Of a stretch of 64,000 nucleotides of DNA, positions 43,201 to 54,030 are shown piece after piece. The DNA comes from Atriophallophorus winterbourni (Eukaryota > Platyhelminthes > Trematoda > Plagiorchiida > Microphallidae), in NCBI GenBank assembly GCA_013407085.1, contig JACCGJ010018783.1, forward strand, positions 91,314 through 155,313, read 5' to 3'. The notes below the pieces were generated by a model. That model was not told where the DNA came from and did not search any database. It saw only the letters and a program-made list of their open reading frames with translations. A program made the position numbers and the translations under genes. Position 1 is the first letter of the stretch. Each line of letters opens with the position of its first letter.

Positions 43201-46200
43201 AACTTGATATTCAATGAACGTGTTGACGATTTCAGACCAAAATTGTCATGAATTATATCAACTATACTTAACAAAGCAAACATATCGTGCTCGCTGGAAA
43301 ACCTACCTTTGAAGATGGTTTTAGCAGCAGCTGACACAACTCCGTATAGGTCCTTGTTAGTTTGATTACCTAACTATAATAAATTCGATAATGAAATAAA
43401 TCAAGTGTATTCGCATAAAAATGTATCATTCTATATGTGTGTATATATATACTTTATTTTATGAAGATGAATTTCTTGGGGAATCTAAATTCAGCTTTAC
43501 GTATCGGAATTCATCATCATGACTCTTCCATCAGAACCTACGATCGTGATTGTCTTGGCTTGCAGCCGCTCAATTTAAATGATTGTAGTTGAAATTTAAC
43601 AGTAGAATCGATTTGATTACTAAACTTCTAAACTAAATTTAACTAGAAGTCAGGCAGTTAACAAACAACATAAATGAATATTTGTCCATTTGATGAATAC
43701 AATCGAAATATTATATAATTTTTTTAATGTAGAAGACATTAACTGCGATATAGTTACTGAATAATATGTTTAAACGATTGTTTGATCCATCTAACTAAAG
43801 AATTCAACGAATACACAAGTTAAGATATTGAAAGCAATCGTTTTGATTCTACATAAAGGTGAACGAAGAAACTTGACGACAACATAGATTTCACTAAAAT
43901 GACTTTTAATTCTATTGAATTTTCCTAAAAATGCAAATTCGGTCGTCTGACAGAGTGACTTTAATCCTTATTCCTCCCGTCAGAAATGAAATTTAGAGAC
44001 CGAATTACCTGATTTAGTACAATAAAATATGTTTAAATACAGGCTCCGTGTAAATGTTTAATATGATTTTAGCGTAGTTTGCATTGTACGACTCACAGTC
44101 AAATAAGTTAAGTCATTTCTGGTTACTCCGGCTTTATTCAACGCAACACACTCGAGTGTTTAAAATCTTTCGGACTGACGGAAAGTTACTACTTATCATT
44201 CGTATCAATAGCTCGCATTGTCTTAATGGTTGCCGCTTGGACAAAATCGTAATTATATAAGCTCTACAACTAAATAATCCTTAACCCCTTCTCAAGCAAC
44301 TGGGCGCTACAAAACCAGTGATTTTCACGGGGTTATCTAACACTGAACCGCACAGGTGTTAAGACTTTACCGATTATGCAGAGTGCTATGCTGTGGTAGT
44401 CAATTTCCAATTTTTTCGGCACGCATTATTTAATTGAACGCAAATAGGATATGGATTGATCACATTTAACCAAACATGTCACCACCGTAGGATTCCAACC
44501 CGAACCATTCGAATTTGAGTCGAACGGTCTATCTTCTTTGCCACCGCGACGCAAAATAAAATTATGTTAAAAATCAATCGAATTTCACATCAGTATATTT
44601 GTCAAAGCATAAATTTATAAGCTAATTGGTAATTTGTGAGTAAAATGCTGAAAATTGTGAACTGACTTGAAATAGCACTGATATCGCTGCGAGTCCATGT
44701 GGACTACTGGATGCAAGCGTCCGATTTTCATAGATGTGTTTGTTAAACGCGAAGATCTGTAACTATAATGTAAACATTAATTCAAATTATCTAGAATTCA
44801 CATGCTCGAAAATTCGTTTTTGTACGGGAAAATTAGTGTTGTGGATTCCGTCAGAAATTAGAGAGTAAATCAATTGTTGACATGCAATATTTCTAAAACA
44901 GTTTGTAAAATTCACTACAATTAAGTCTCAGTAAGAAATATGGATACAGTTGTGATTTAGCATGTTTTAATGATATATGTGTAGAAAAATTCAAAGTAGC
45001 AGTGTTTAAAGCAGCATGATAGTCAATCATCACGTAAATTATATAATTGTTATACAATTGTTGGAATTGTAGCAAATATTGATTGAATGTAACATTTAAT
45101 TCAGTCAATTCTACATACTTCTGCGCCTTTTACGACTTACCCTTTTTACGTTAGTTGAGTTCGGAGTGAGAAATGTATTCTATATTTTCTGATAATTTCG
45201 TAAGGCCTCAGTATACATGCAACTACCACATTAACCAGATAAATATCAGCTGGCGAAATCGGTGAATCACCATCCAGATGAAACCGATACTATAGATGAT
45301 TGATACTACGGAGCTTGATTGAGATCGACTATGTTGGTAGTCATTACATTGTCATGGTAATAATCATCATCATTATTAAAATATTCATTTTCATGCTTTT
45401 CCGTCACACACACCCCACGACCAGTTTCGTGCTGTTCGCACTCATCAGGTATGGACAGTAAGATCGGGATCATTATTATCATTATGAATATCATTCCTCA
45501 AGAAACAAGTTACACGTGCTCAACTGGCATACAACTATAACATCCTAGATATTCTAGGAAATTGGGAAAGGGTGGTACGTGATAAGCTGCTGAACACATA
45601 GAACATTAGGCAAAGAAACACTGGGATGACTTGTCTACAGCACGAATTAAACTTGCATTCAAGCAAAAGTTTTGAACAAGTAGAGCAATATCAGCATGAC
45701 AGCTTCTTGTGGCTTTCACTGTCACGCGTCGTAACAAGCTTTCCTTGTCACTTCACTGGACAACAACAAAATCATGAACACTCGAAGAAGATATGCACAA
45801 AAAACTGCAAATAATCCTGATTTTAGACCATATCACTAAGGGAAATAAGCTACTGCAAATTCTGATCTCCTGGAAAACAACCTGGGGGACAGGTCACACC
45901 AACCGCATCTGGTTTAACAGTTGAAGCCTCAATCTGATTAGGACAAGTAAGAGTAAGGCCATCTATACAACGACGCAAACACGAGATAGGAATGATGAAC
46001 AAAATGGCGTTAGGAAAACGATGATTTCTCATTCGCGATACGCAGTCTAATCGGCGAAGTCTATGTATCTTAACTTTTTTTCTATATTCCTGTCGTTACC
46101 AAAAATTCTATCAGGAGAACTTTCGACCGAATTTGAAACATCCCTGAAATAAAGAAAGATAGCTACAGTAGCCTTCTTGTACGCGTTTCAAAGAGGGAAT

Positions 46201-49200
46201 ATGTGAAAGACATATCCTCTACCTGGAGAACATCTTGCTTGCTGTTCACGAATCTGTGATTCCCAGTGTAATGTAAGGCCCTAGATTGAAGTAAAAGGCG
46301 GGATAATGACTGGCGTAAGATTTATCCTATTTCGATTAGAGCATGTTGTACGCACACTTTTTTCAAAAATAGGTATGATTATAGATTCTGCCAAACACTG
46401 ATGAAACGTTTCTGTGTCTTTACCTGTCAAATTTTGCTTATTATGATATCACAACATAACTTGTACAGCTCTCCCCAGTGCAAGAAGGGGGCTCTTTGTT
46501 AGTGGATTAGGAACCATCGTTCTCTGTTTTTGTCTTGCTGACTTGAATGGTCTTAGAACATGTAGACCGAATTTCCAGTTATTAGATGTTAAATAAATTG
46601 CTGGCTACCTCCACTGTCTAACATTTTGCAGCGCTACTACTATTCTTAAGATCATTTCTCAACCGTGATCGTCCTGTGTTATATTGTGAACCAAAAGTTA
46701 ACCACAGCCTTTCTTCTATTAATCGGAAGGTATCCTGGGAGATCAAATGAGATCTTCTGATAGAGAAGGAACTGTCACGTGCCATCTACGCGGCATCGGG
46801 CATTATATTTGCAATCACATACCAATTCTGTTTCTTATTGTCGGATCCCGGAGTGAAAAGATTACAAAGTAAGCTGCCGCATTAGTCATTGTTGAATTGT
46901 TGGCTCCGTAAACTTTTCGATGGTAACGTTCTCGGAAAAGACCGTCTTTGTAAAAGATAATTTTAATGTTAATCTCAATTGAAGGAGCGCGTGATCATAG
47001 TCTACGCACGTTCTACAGAAAGAGCGAAATTTCTCAATGTAGCCTCTTCATCTAGCGCTCATTGCGAGGTGGTTAATTTGCGTCAATGGCTAATCATTGT
47101 TAGGCGGACGCCAAGTTGCCCACTTCCGCATTTTATGCCTAAAGGAACTGCTAGTTATAAATAGTCTGTGCTGTGCACACAGGTGAAGAAAGTGTTCCTA
47201 ATTTTCTGTCCGTTAAGTATCAGAGTTAAGTATGTCCGAGTTGTGATTTAGTAACTTCTAAGCGATAAGTTGTGCATTCATATCCCTAGGAAGACAAATG
47301 ATTTGAGAAACTTTAGCTCGTCGTAAGAGTGCACAGATTTCGTCGTTGAACATACCTTTGTTGCAATCAGTACTACTATTAGTCGGAGAATAAGTGTCAT
47401 CTGTGAGCAAGCGACGATTCCTTTGAGTTCGGAATTTAGTGTTGATATATGTAGCTAGTCGGATGGCACACATCCTGCTAATGATCGGATTTCAATTTAG
47501 AGGTGAGATTTCTGCATGCGAACTCAATACTATACCTACACTCGCTCGGTATGTGGCATAAAGGAAAGAATAGTTTGAACAGGGAAAAAATTACCTGTTG
47601 TAAAACGTGGTGTAATTAATTCAATTCTCATAGATGAATTATAATATTTTGTCTCAGACAAGCAACAAACATCTAGACAGAGGGCAGAGACAGTTTGCTG
47701 GGCCGATTGACGAAAGGTTCGTACATTTATGGCACCAATGCATGCAGACTTGCGCGGTCTTATAAAATGGGTTTTGGGTTCAGGATATGCGAGCTTTTAA
47801 AATGTTCAGGTCGATTACTAATCACACGGATGCTAGATGATAAGTATTGAAATGTTGGGAGGTGGAGAGGGAAGAGAAACATTGAAGATTAGAACCAGCA
47901 GTAGCTTGTTTTCGCTTACCCACCCCGCTGTATGCAGAAGGCGACACGATTCATATTGCGCGAACGCCGATGCACTAAAGATTTGAATTTATTTGCGATT
48001 GTCATGATGGTATGTGAGCTGGGATGTAGCCAGGTCACTCATATCTAGACAGGAGAACAATTAGGTTTCTCAAGCAGTCATTGACTAAATAGTTTTTACC
48101 ACATGGCGCTAAGCCGAGACCGTGCCCACGTTAACTCTATCCATCGATCTCACTTGTATGAGTAGCTCTGCTTGTTCTCGAAATACAACCCAGTATAGCT
48201 CGATCATGACACTGTGATTTAATAAGTTTATAATACATCACGATTATGTGTACTTCATCCATCCATCAAAGATAAATTTAACGTTGAATGAACCTGATCC
48301 TAGTATTTCGACGCATAGCATTTAGACATAATTTAATTAGCCACATCTGATAACCTGGACGAAATAGGAAAGGATATATCGCTCTCTCTGAACTGGCATT
48401 TCATTTAAGCTTAAATGTACTTTATTATAATTGGTATCATATGAAAGATTTGGTCATCTACTATTTAATACTAAGCTTATATTTCTGCAGATTTGATACG
48501 TTTTAAAAAATAGTCAATATTTATCCTTCAGTATTTGGTGCAAGAACATGTGAAAACCGTAGTATGAAAAGTATGAAAGCGAAGTTAGCAGGCTCTTGAA
48601 AATTTTTAAATTATCTAAGAAGTATTTCTTCCGCTTTATCAATTCTTATAAACGTAACGCTCAAAAGACCAGGACAAGATGCAGACTATTACCAAGCCAA
48701 AAATCTCTTTGATTATTTCCATAAAAAGGATACGCAAATGCCAGCTATCTCAGACTCATGTTTACTGATTTAGACTCACATGAATTGTCCAACGCATATT
48801 TCAATCGCAGTAACAAAAATTATTCGGCATTTAAGGAATTAAACGAGGAATTTTCATAATCGAATTTTTCACATTTTATTTTAAGCACAATGTTAGTTAC
48901 ACCATTAATTTTAGTATGCTTAAAACGAATGTAGATTAGGTATGTACCTTTTAAGAAAAATGATAATAAAATTTCAGTACCTCTCCTGGAAATGTTCGGC
49001 CGTTTATTTGATGGTCAGAACCCCTTGTGGATTGGGAGCCAAACTTTACACGAATCTCAAATACCTCGTAGAAATAGACTAAGGGTCCGCCGTCGATAAA
49101 TATCTGATCAGGCGGAAGGGATAATAGGAGATCTTGGCCAAGATTTCGTACTGTCAACTCCAACTGAATTAAAAGGATACAAATTGCTCAGTTATAAAGC

Positions 49201-50735
49201 TAAAAGTGGATGAGTATGGAATTAAATATATGTTAGGCGTTCATAAAAGATAATATATGTAAATATAAATAGAAAGACATATAACAAAATAAACCAACTT
49301 TTATGATAATTCACATTGATTCTCAACTTTTAGACACGGAGACGTATCAATCAAATAAAAGTGATATTTTTGGCAATATTCTCAATGTTCGATTTCAAGA
49401 TTGATCGCGTTACTTGTAAAAAAACTTTTCAAAATCTAAATGTCGAACAGTAAGATTTATTCGACACACTACACTTCGAAGCAAATAAGCAAAAGTTTGA
49501 TTAACGATTGTTGTGTGTACATGTAAACTACGATTAAATTATATTGCAATAATGATTGGCCCACTCGTTTTACTAAAAATGGATACGATTACTTTCGCCT
49601 TATCAATATTTCATTATTTCCCATCAGACAAGTCCATGCAATTTCTCTAAATATTTATCTTTATCTATGGATAACATACCGGTTCCTATTGAATATTACC
49701 CTGCTTGAGTTAAGTTGAAAGAATCGAACAAGCAAACAAGCACCAATCATTATATTCTCAAGGCTTAATTTATTGTAAAGCCTTATTTTTAAAGACTTCA
49801 CAAGTCTATTCAACGTATAGTCCTCTCGAATTTCGTCATAATGTAGCATAGTTAATGAATTCCCTTAACATATCTTATTCACAAAAATATAAAATCATGT
49901 TTTAAACTGAGACGAAAAACTGAACTTGAAAGCTTCTAATTTTTCACAATTCATCGTACATGAAACAAAATATTCATTTGCATGCTTTTCCGTCATTCCC
50001 ACCCCACGACCGGTTTCATGCTGTTTGCACTCATCAAGTAGGGACAGTAAGATCAGGATCAGCATGCGCTTGAATGACGGAAAAGCATGCAAATGAATAT
50101 TTTGTTACATAGTTATGGGTTTAACCCAATTAAACATGTGTTTGGACACGTAATTTAACAGGTTAATTGTACCAGCCTTATCCAACAGTGGCATACAAAC
50201 GCTCCTTGTTTAACATTCTTCCACTGTTTCAAGCGCATGCGGATCCTGATCTTACTGTCCCTACCTGATGAGTGCAAACAGCACGAAACCGGTCGTGGGG
50301 TGTGAATGACGGAAAAGCATGCAAATGAATATTTTGTTTCATGGTTATGGTTTCAACCCCATTTAACATGTGTTTGGACACATGTAATTGAACATGTTGG
50401 TCGTACCAGCTTTATCCAACAATGGCATACAAGCGCTTCTTGTTCATTGTATATGTGTTTTTTAAGAAATACTGCGCTCCTGACGACAAGATGCAAGAAA
50501 AATAAAAACCGTTTATTACGTCTCTTTCAACAGTGTTTGCGTTAAGCTCCCACGTAGAATAATAGAATCGATACACTACCTACCGGCTCATCTTTTCCGT
50601 GAATGTTCATCTTTTCAAGAGTCTGGTCGAATACTAAATCCACGGTTTTGATATCGATTGGCGATTGGTGCTTGCCGTTTTGACAGAGTGAAGCACTGGC
50701 CCCAGTTGTCAATAATTTCCCCCAATCCTTTGGTC
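37127..50735 (-). CDS. CA10/CA11-like: Carbonic anhydrase-related protein gene (CA10/CA11 type), multi-exon
   Basis: Alpha-carbonic-anhydrase fold protein. Exons in minus order: 50735-50584 (C-x-N-G-K-x-QSPIDI), 49163-48981 (GGPL, FEIRVKFGS, RGSDHQINGRTFPGE), 43373-43307 (NKDLYGVVSAAAK), possibly 42597-42557, 41190-41036 (YDGSLTSPGCYETVTW), 38946-38821 (DNFRPVQATYNRSVRTNIKM) and 37231-37127 (last). All called junctions have GT/AG, and most phases agree. The zinc ligands of active enzymes (H-x-H) are R-x-K, so catalysis is not expected. EIR-x-x-FGS, FRPVQ and RTNI point to the CA10/CA11 group, in animals a secreted synaptic protein that binds neurexin. The exon(s) for signal peptide and N-terminus lie upstream and were not found; a short stretch before the C-terminal half is incomplete. 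Confidence 0.85.
37505..37866 (+). mobile_element. Internally deleted LINE: 5' leader joined to ORF C-terminus
   Basis: 37505-37620 is a GC-rich leader (ccaaggacggtcccaagccc, gaggagggttgggc, ctagcaaccctatcccg) with possible hairpin and pseudoknot pairing. From 37634 the frame reads GHVCRMDPSSHTKAAMH, one TGA, then HPQGKRKRGRPKETWRKTLE, RELHAQGFTVQTA, DRNHWREVVFASC and ATRHGED with a stop at 37862. W/G-H-V-x-R-M followed by G-K-R-x-R-G-R-P-x-x-T-W-R is the C-terminal signature of RTE/Proto-type LINE proteins. The endonuclease and RT are missing between the halves. It lies in the last CARP intron. Confidence 0.7.
38821..38946 (-). CDS. CARP exon: FRPVQ block
   Basis: 126 bases, phase 0 at both ends (ttatctacag|CTG, ATG|GTAAAT). 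Encodes LSTLRKLRIAGTLWSGFMA then DNFRPVQATYNRSVRTNIKM NYM. D-N-[FY]-R-P-x-Q-x-x-x-x-R is the conserved C-terminal CA block; R-T-N-I follows it in CA10/CA11. Confidence 0.9.
39226..39415. repeat. Foldback repeat in a CARP intron
   Basis: The left arm (about 39226-39263: caaaattttgatgcctattg, cctcagct) is the inverse of the right arm (about 39382-39415: gctgaggcagtagccatcaa, aatgtttaaaccg), about 85% over 33 bases, with about 120 bases between. No ORF. Possibly a small MITE or SINE-derived hairpin. Confidence 0.55.
41036..41190 (-). CDS. CARP exon: YDGS-x-T block
   Basis: 155 bases, acceptor gattcag|GG and donor GAG|GTGATT. Encodes QSLLLKGLEIRALLSSTNEY, MTYDGSLTSPGCYETVTWII and LNHPITITETE. 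This is the alpha-CA signature Y-x-G-S-[LM]-T-x-P-[PG]-C-x-E-x-x-x-W; the second Pro is Gly here. Confidence 0.9.
42557..42597 (-). CDS. CARP candidate micro-exon
   Basis: 41 bases between aatttgcag and GTAATG; in the phase set by the previous exon they encode VFIFVLTTNPVFKK. This resembles the hydrophobic strand followed by an NP-F in CA10/CA11, but about five residues would be missing before it and about a dozen after. Low-confidence placement. Confidence 0.3.
42975..43205 (+). mobile_element. RTE-like 3' end remnant
   Basis: atgttcactctacttcgact and catggtcgacatcgaccgaa match 33500 (cggtcactctacttcgacag) and 33935 (catggtcgacatcgatctaa), the 3' part of copy M. The coding frame is lost. 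It sits about 100 bases from the short CARP exon. Confidence 0.6.
43307..43373 (-). CDS. CARP exon: short middle exon
   Basis: 67 bases with acceptor tttattatag|TTA and donor AAAG|GTAGGT. Encodes LGNQTNKDLYGVVSAAAKTIFK plus one base. The N-x-x-LY-x-x-V-x-x-AAK pattern matches the corresponding stretch of CA10/CA11 as I recall it. The third zinc-ligand position falls here and no His is present. The 3' limit is less sure, since the frame stays open to 43113 and runs into a LINE remnant. Confidence 0.6.
45376..45465 (-). ncRNA. Hammerhead ribozyme HB-1
   Basis: Minus strand. CTGATGA (45448-45442), stem II gtgc/gcac with a gaaca loop, GAAA (45428-45425), stem III ACTGGT (outer A-U and C-G pairs kept), cleavage triplet GUC with predicted cut between 45419 and 45418, and stem I ccatac with gtggggtg (one A/G mismatch). 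All core bases intact. Flanks share atattcat and atgcttttccgtca with the copies at 49966 and 50303. Confidence 0.7.
45500..47990 (-). mobile_element. RTE-type LINE, deleted copy N
   Basis: Minus strand, in order. Endonuclease start at about 47760-47620 (RKSACIGAINVRTFRQSGQQ, ALCLDVCCLSETK); the D-x-N block at 47473-47258 (ICALLRRAKVSQIICLPRDM, then NAQLIA); the endonuclease end at about 47120-46990 (ATWRPP, PLTQINHLAMSAR, CRTCVDYDHA). The RT is missing, and the C-terminal region at about 46060-45850 (RLRRLDCVSRMRNHRFPNAI, then GLTLTCPNQIE) corresponds to HRLRWLGHVLRMPDHRLPK of the RTE at 3,680. The 3' UTR at about 45870-45510 matches 4000-4190. Many stops. Inserted in the large CARP intron. 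Confidence 0.65.
48981..49163 (-). CDS. CARP exon: active-site strand with lost zinc ligands
   Basis: 183 bases, phase 0 at both ends (ttaattcag|TTG and GAG|GTACTG). Encodes LELTVRNLGQDLLLSLPP, then IDGGPLVYFYEVFEIRVKFG and SQSTRGSDHQINGRTFPGE. In active enzymes the block after GGPL is H-x-H-W-G; here Arg and Lys replace the His pair. The flanking GGPL and G-S-[DE]-H are retained, so the fold is expected to persist. Confidence 0.9.
50000..50050 (-). ncRNA. Hammerhead ribozyme HB-2 (core mutated)
   Basis: As HB-3 on the minus strand, but the first core base is changed: tac followed by TTGATGA instead of CTGATGA. Stem II gtgc/gcat has lost one pair. GAAA, ACCGGT and GUC are kept. Probably inactive. 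Confidence 0.65.
50259..50300 (+). ncRNA. Hammerhead ribozyme HB-3 (best copy)
   Basis: Stem I ccctac (50259-50264) pairs with gtgggg (50295-50300) over six pairs including one G.U. CTGATGA is at 50265-50271. Stem II is gtgc/gcac (50272-50275 with 50281-50284) with an aaaca loop, then GAAA 50285-50288. Stem III is the palindrome ACCGGT (50288-50293), H17 is C50294, and the predicted cut is after 50294 (GUC). Every invariant core position fits. As a monomer stem III would be two pairs with a 2-base loop; as a dimer, six pairs. Confidence 0.85.
50584..50735 (-). CDS. CARP exon: N-terminal CA domain
   Basis: 152 bases encoding GPKDWGKLL, then LCQNGKHQSPIDIKTVDLVF and LEKMNIHGKDEP. The Q-S-P-I-D-I block is diagnostic of alpha-carbonic anhydrases. 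The donor is CCG|GTAGGT, phase 0. The acceptor is probably ...catgaaccag|GA, making the first codon a split Gly; an acceptor farther upstream is possible because the frame stays open to 50787. Confidence 0.85.
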
Positions 50736-50787
50736 CTGGTTCATGAAAAAGTGCATTGCGTTTAAACAATAAATGCACCGGATTCAT

Positions 50788-52800
50788 TCGAATTAGTAGC
50801 GGAACGAATAACCAAATGTTTTAAATAAAATTTATCCAAAATTTGGTTCTTAAATTCGATCGAATCACACATAATGTTAAGTTGAACGACTACACTCTGA
50901 AGCATCAATTAATTTCTGACGAGGCATTTACTGCTTCAAGTTCCCAACTTTACCAAATATGGCATTTATGCAACCGAAATATCCATCGATTAAATAAGAT
51001 CGATAGAAGCCTTCGTTTTGAAAAAGACAAGAGTAGTAAAATTTCTTGTTATAATTCTCAAAAATCGATTTTATTTACCATCATTCAAATAATTGTTTTC
51101 GGTAGAATACAGAAAAAACTATTTTGAGATGTCTATAAAAATGAACACATTCAAATGCATCCTACTACAGGAAGCGGAAGCAGTATTCATAAAAAAACAA
51201 AACGTCCAACCAATCAGGTTTTCCGCTCATCAAAGTTTTAGCTTGTCAAATTGGTTCACTTTGTGAGGATTTATGCTAATTAGCACTTCAGTTTTCCTCA
51301 TTTACTATGAGGACTGTGATGAAATGCACGACATTCAATGAAAATATTTGTTCAAATAGACATACCACGAGGCCGCTATTCTATCTATCAGCTAATTGCT
51401 GTACAATAACTGAGGTTTGATGTGTACAATGGTTCAATATAGTTATCGCTCATTTATGTGAAAGTTGGTTTAGGATGAGAAATCGTTTCCCAGCAAGTAC
51501 ATTCAAAATGGCTAAAACATTTATCTCAAATAAAAAAACGTTATTTGTTAAATAGATTTCGCAAAATTATCATTTAAATGTGGCTGTAATTAATGTGGAT
51601 TATCAAGGAGTATGGAGCATTATGCCATACCAAGGAGGTGGGAAGTGCTTTAGCGATGAATGCTATTCACGAGGTTTTTGATGATGCGCAGAACAAAACC
51701 CTTCGCCACAACGCATGAGCAGGAAGCGGCCAACGACGACAATCGCAAACACGCAACAACTCGGGTTTCGAACGGATTGCATCAGAGTGGTTCGAAACTC
51801 AGAAACACGAAAAGATGATCAAGATGAGATTGAAGGGAACCAGTTATCCAGAAATAAATTGAGAACTAGCGCGGAAAGGTGGTGGACGCTGTTGTGATAA
51901 CGAGATTTCCCATAAAAATTATTCGTATTCCGTTCATTGTCATGTGCGTACTACACGCAATTGATCGACAAGCAACTTGATAAACTTTTTATCACAAATT
52001 TGTTTTCTTCCTACTTCATACAATAGAGTTTTCTTTATAAACTTCTAATGCAGTGATTACGTGTGCATATTTATTGAAACGTTTTGTCCTCTTCTGAAAA
52101 TCGAACTGGAATATAATAAAATGACTGAAACAAATGTGTCGGAGCAAAGTCGCTTGTTTTGTAAAACCTTTGCTCCTCGAATAAGCGAACTAATAGCTCA
52201 GGGGTACGTTATTTAGAAGAGTAATCAGCAGCAATCTGACGTATTCAAAATATCAGATTTGCTCTGATATTAGTTGCAAGTAGTCAGAAATACATGATGA
52301 TTTCTGTTAAATAATCCCCTCAAATTGTCAATGTTGTTGGTGAATAATCACAAGAACACATTTTCCAAAACGCTTTTATGAATGTGATTAACGTATAAAG
52401 CTTCGTTCACTAGACTTGATCTCATCAATCCACTGTCTTTCATCATACATGTCTTAAGTTGTCACATCTAAGTGATCAAATAAATGAAAGAATACACAAA
52501 GCGATTCGCGTGTCTCGGTGGGATGCAGTTTTCGGGTGGGTCACGTGCGCTTCAACTTTAATCGACCTGTCGAATTCCAGTTGAGCTTCTCACTACTTGC
52601 ACAGCAAGAATGCTTACACTGGTAGACAATTGTTATTTGCTCACTGCGACAACGGTGTTTCATGATCAATGAAGTGTGGAATATACAAAGGTGATTTGAT
52701 TTGCAATGCTATAACAAACGATTTTTTGAGGTAAATCGTAACCACCGTTCAAAAACGTATATTTAATATGCTGTCATTCCCGGGGCAAGTATGTCACGAA
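50788..52800. other. AT-rich, probable CARP intron
   Basis: No exon or known repeat recognised on either strand. The CARP 5' exon(s) must lie here or farther right. Confidence 0.35.
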
Positions 52801-52862
52801 AGATTATATATATTATATATTATATTATGTTATATATAATATAATATAACAATATATAATTT
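52801..52862. repeat. AT-only palindromic repeat
   Basis: Runs of tatatattatatattatat and tataatataatataac that are nearly self-complementary; a simple-sequence hairpin with no coding content. Confidence 0.7.
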
Positions 52863-53939
52863 ATATGGTATAATAATATTAAATTATTGAACGAGGTTCT
52901 TATGTTATTAGCTTTTTACCATGATTCATATTCGAATGATATTTTCGAAATTTATCAGCAATAAGTTTGTATTGAATTATGTACAGCTTTCCCATACTAA
53001 ATAAAATGAATCTTATATATATATATTGTTTATACACTTGAATTTCAATTTTTACCATCATATGTTTGTTGTTAAACTTGTTGCTTTTTAGACCATGAAA
53101 AACCTTGAATTAACTTGAATCTTGTAAAAATTTCCTTAACGAACTTATATTGATTTAGCTTTTTATGGAACATGAAACATCATCATATTATATTATCCAC
53201 AACTTAAATGTTTCAGTACCATCAATTGTTTAGCACTGTTTTCTACAATTAAGTTCCAAGCATACGAGCAAAAACGTGATGTTTGTAATGAAGTGTGGGA
53301 AATCGTTACTCTTGTATAAAATGCTTGCATTATTTTAATAGAGTAGTCAATTACATGTTCTCGATATACAACACAACAAATGCGGTACATCAAGAGCACA
53401 TTTGTTTTATCAGTTTTATTGGTGCCATTTAAATCCATCCTTCTTTTCAAATAAATAACTGTTTCTAATTAATATGAATTAGATTTAACTAGGTAAAGAT
53501 GCATATTTACAATGCAGAATCTGATATATGTGGACATGTATCGCAAGCAAAAGCTTGTAAAATAAAAACTTGTTGGATTAGCAAAAGAATGTGAAACATC
53601 TTTACTTGAGTTTAACATTGGCGGATGTATAACATTTGGGAACACGAGATGTATTACCGCATAAAAGAGAAAATGGCTCTGAATTTGAAGCACTTGTTTC
53701 GAGGTTAGACTCTCACTGACCATATTTTTACTGGTGCCATCTGAAGAAGGAAACTTGTGAGAAACTGGTTGCGGGATGATGTGCATGATGAGTCAGCAGA
53801 AATATACATCAATCATTCTTAAGCGTCTTCATCGCGAGGACTTAGAATGATTATTTGCCTATGTCGGATTTTAAGATGGTTCTTTTTAATTAACATATTA
53901 ATAAGTGGCTTAAACGTAAAACATAATCTACCACTTTTC

Positions 53940-54030
53940 CACAATTTCTTGGTTCACTGTATATAATCTTACTGTCTAATTCCGATGAAGGTGAAGAGCC
54001 AGAATCCTCTTGTGTGGTCAGGTGAGGAAG
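53940..54030 (+). repeat. Decayed hammerhead repeat, HA-related
   Basis: ataatcttactgtctaattc, then CGATGA, aggtgaagagcca, GAAt and ctcttgtgtggtca aligns with the HA ribozyme (gatcttactgtctctac, CTGACGA, cggcaaagagccg, GAAA, ccggtagtggtg). The core is mutated at U4 and at the GAAA box. Confidence 0.5.

Larger units (their letters stand above)
49955..50460. repeat. Hammerhead repeat cluster, family HB: inverted plus tandem units
   Basis: A minus-strand unit end with ribozyme HB-2 (49966-50065) is joined head-to-head to plus-strand sequence from about 50066. The shared tgaatgacggaaaagcatgc block occurs at 50071 and about 50303, a 232-bp period. The second unit carries intact ribozyme HB-3 and runs to about 50450. 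Units share aacatgtgtttggacac and ttatccaac, then aatggcatacaa. No ORF. Located between CARP exons. Confidence 0.75.

Noticed and set aside
43113..43306. Extension of the short CARP exon along its open frame
   Set aside because: The far part runs antisense through an RTE 3' remnant (42975-43205), and a consensus donor exists at 43306; the extension remains only as an alternative.
44893..45108. Minus-strand ORF considered as the missing CARP exon
   Set aside because: No match to the expected LY..V..AAK or hydrophobic-strand pattern and no fitting splice sites; the 43307-43373 exon fits far better.
45850..46032. Cys-rich minus-strand ORF with VTCPPGC, resembling an extracellular domain exon
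   Set aside because: It overlaps, in a shifted frame, the C-terminal region of an RTE LINE: the preceding RMRNHRFPNAILF matches RMPDHRLPKQILF at about 3,720, and its 3' UTR follows. A decayed LINE explains it better.
50475..50510. CTGACGA followed by GAAA
   Set aside because: No stem II, no stem III and no matching stem I strand; a chance occurrence.
53718..53776. CTGAAGA ... GAAACTGGTT resembling another hammerhead
   Set aside because: No plausible stem II between the boxes and stem I pairs poorly; possibly a very old relative but not supportable.
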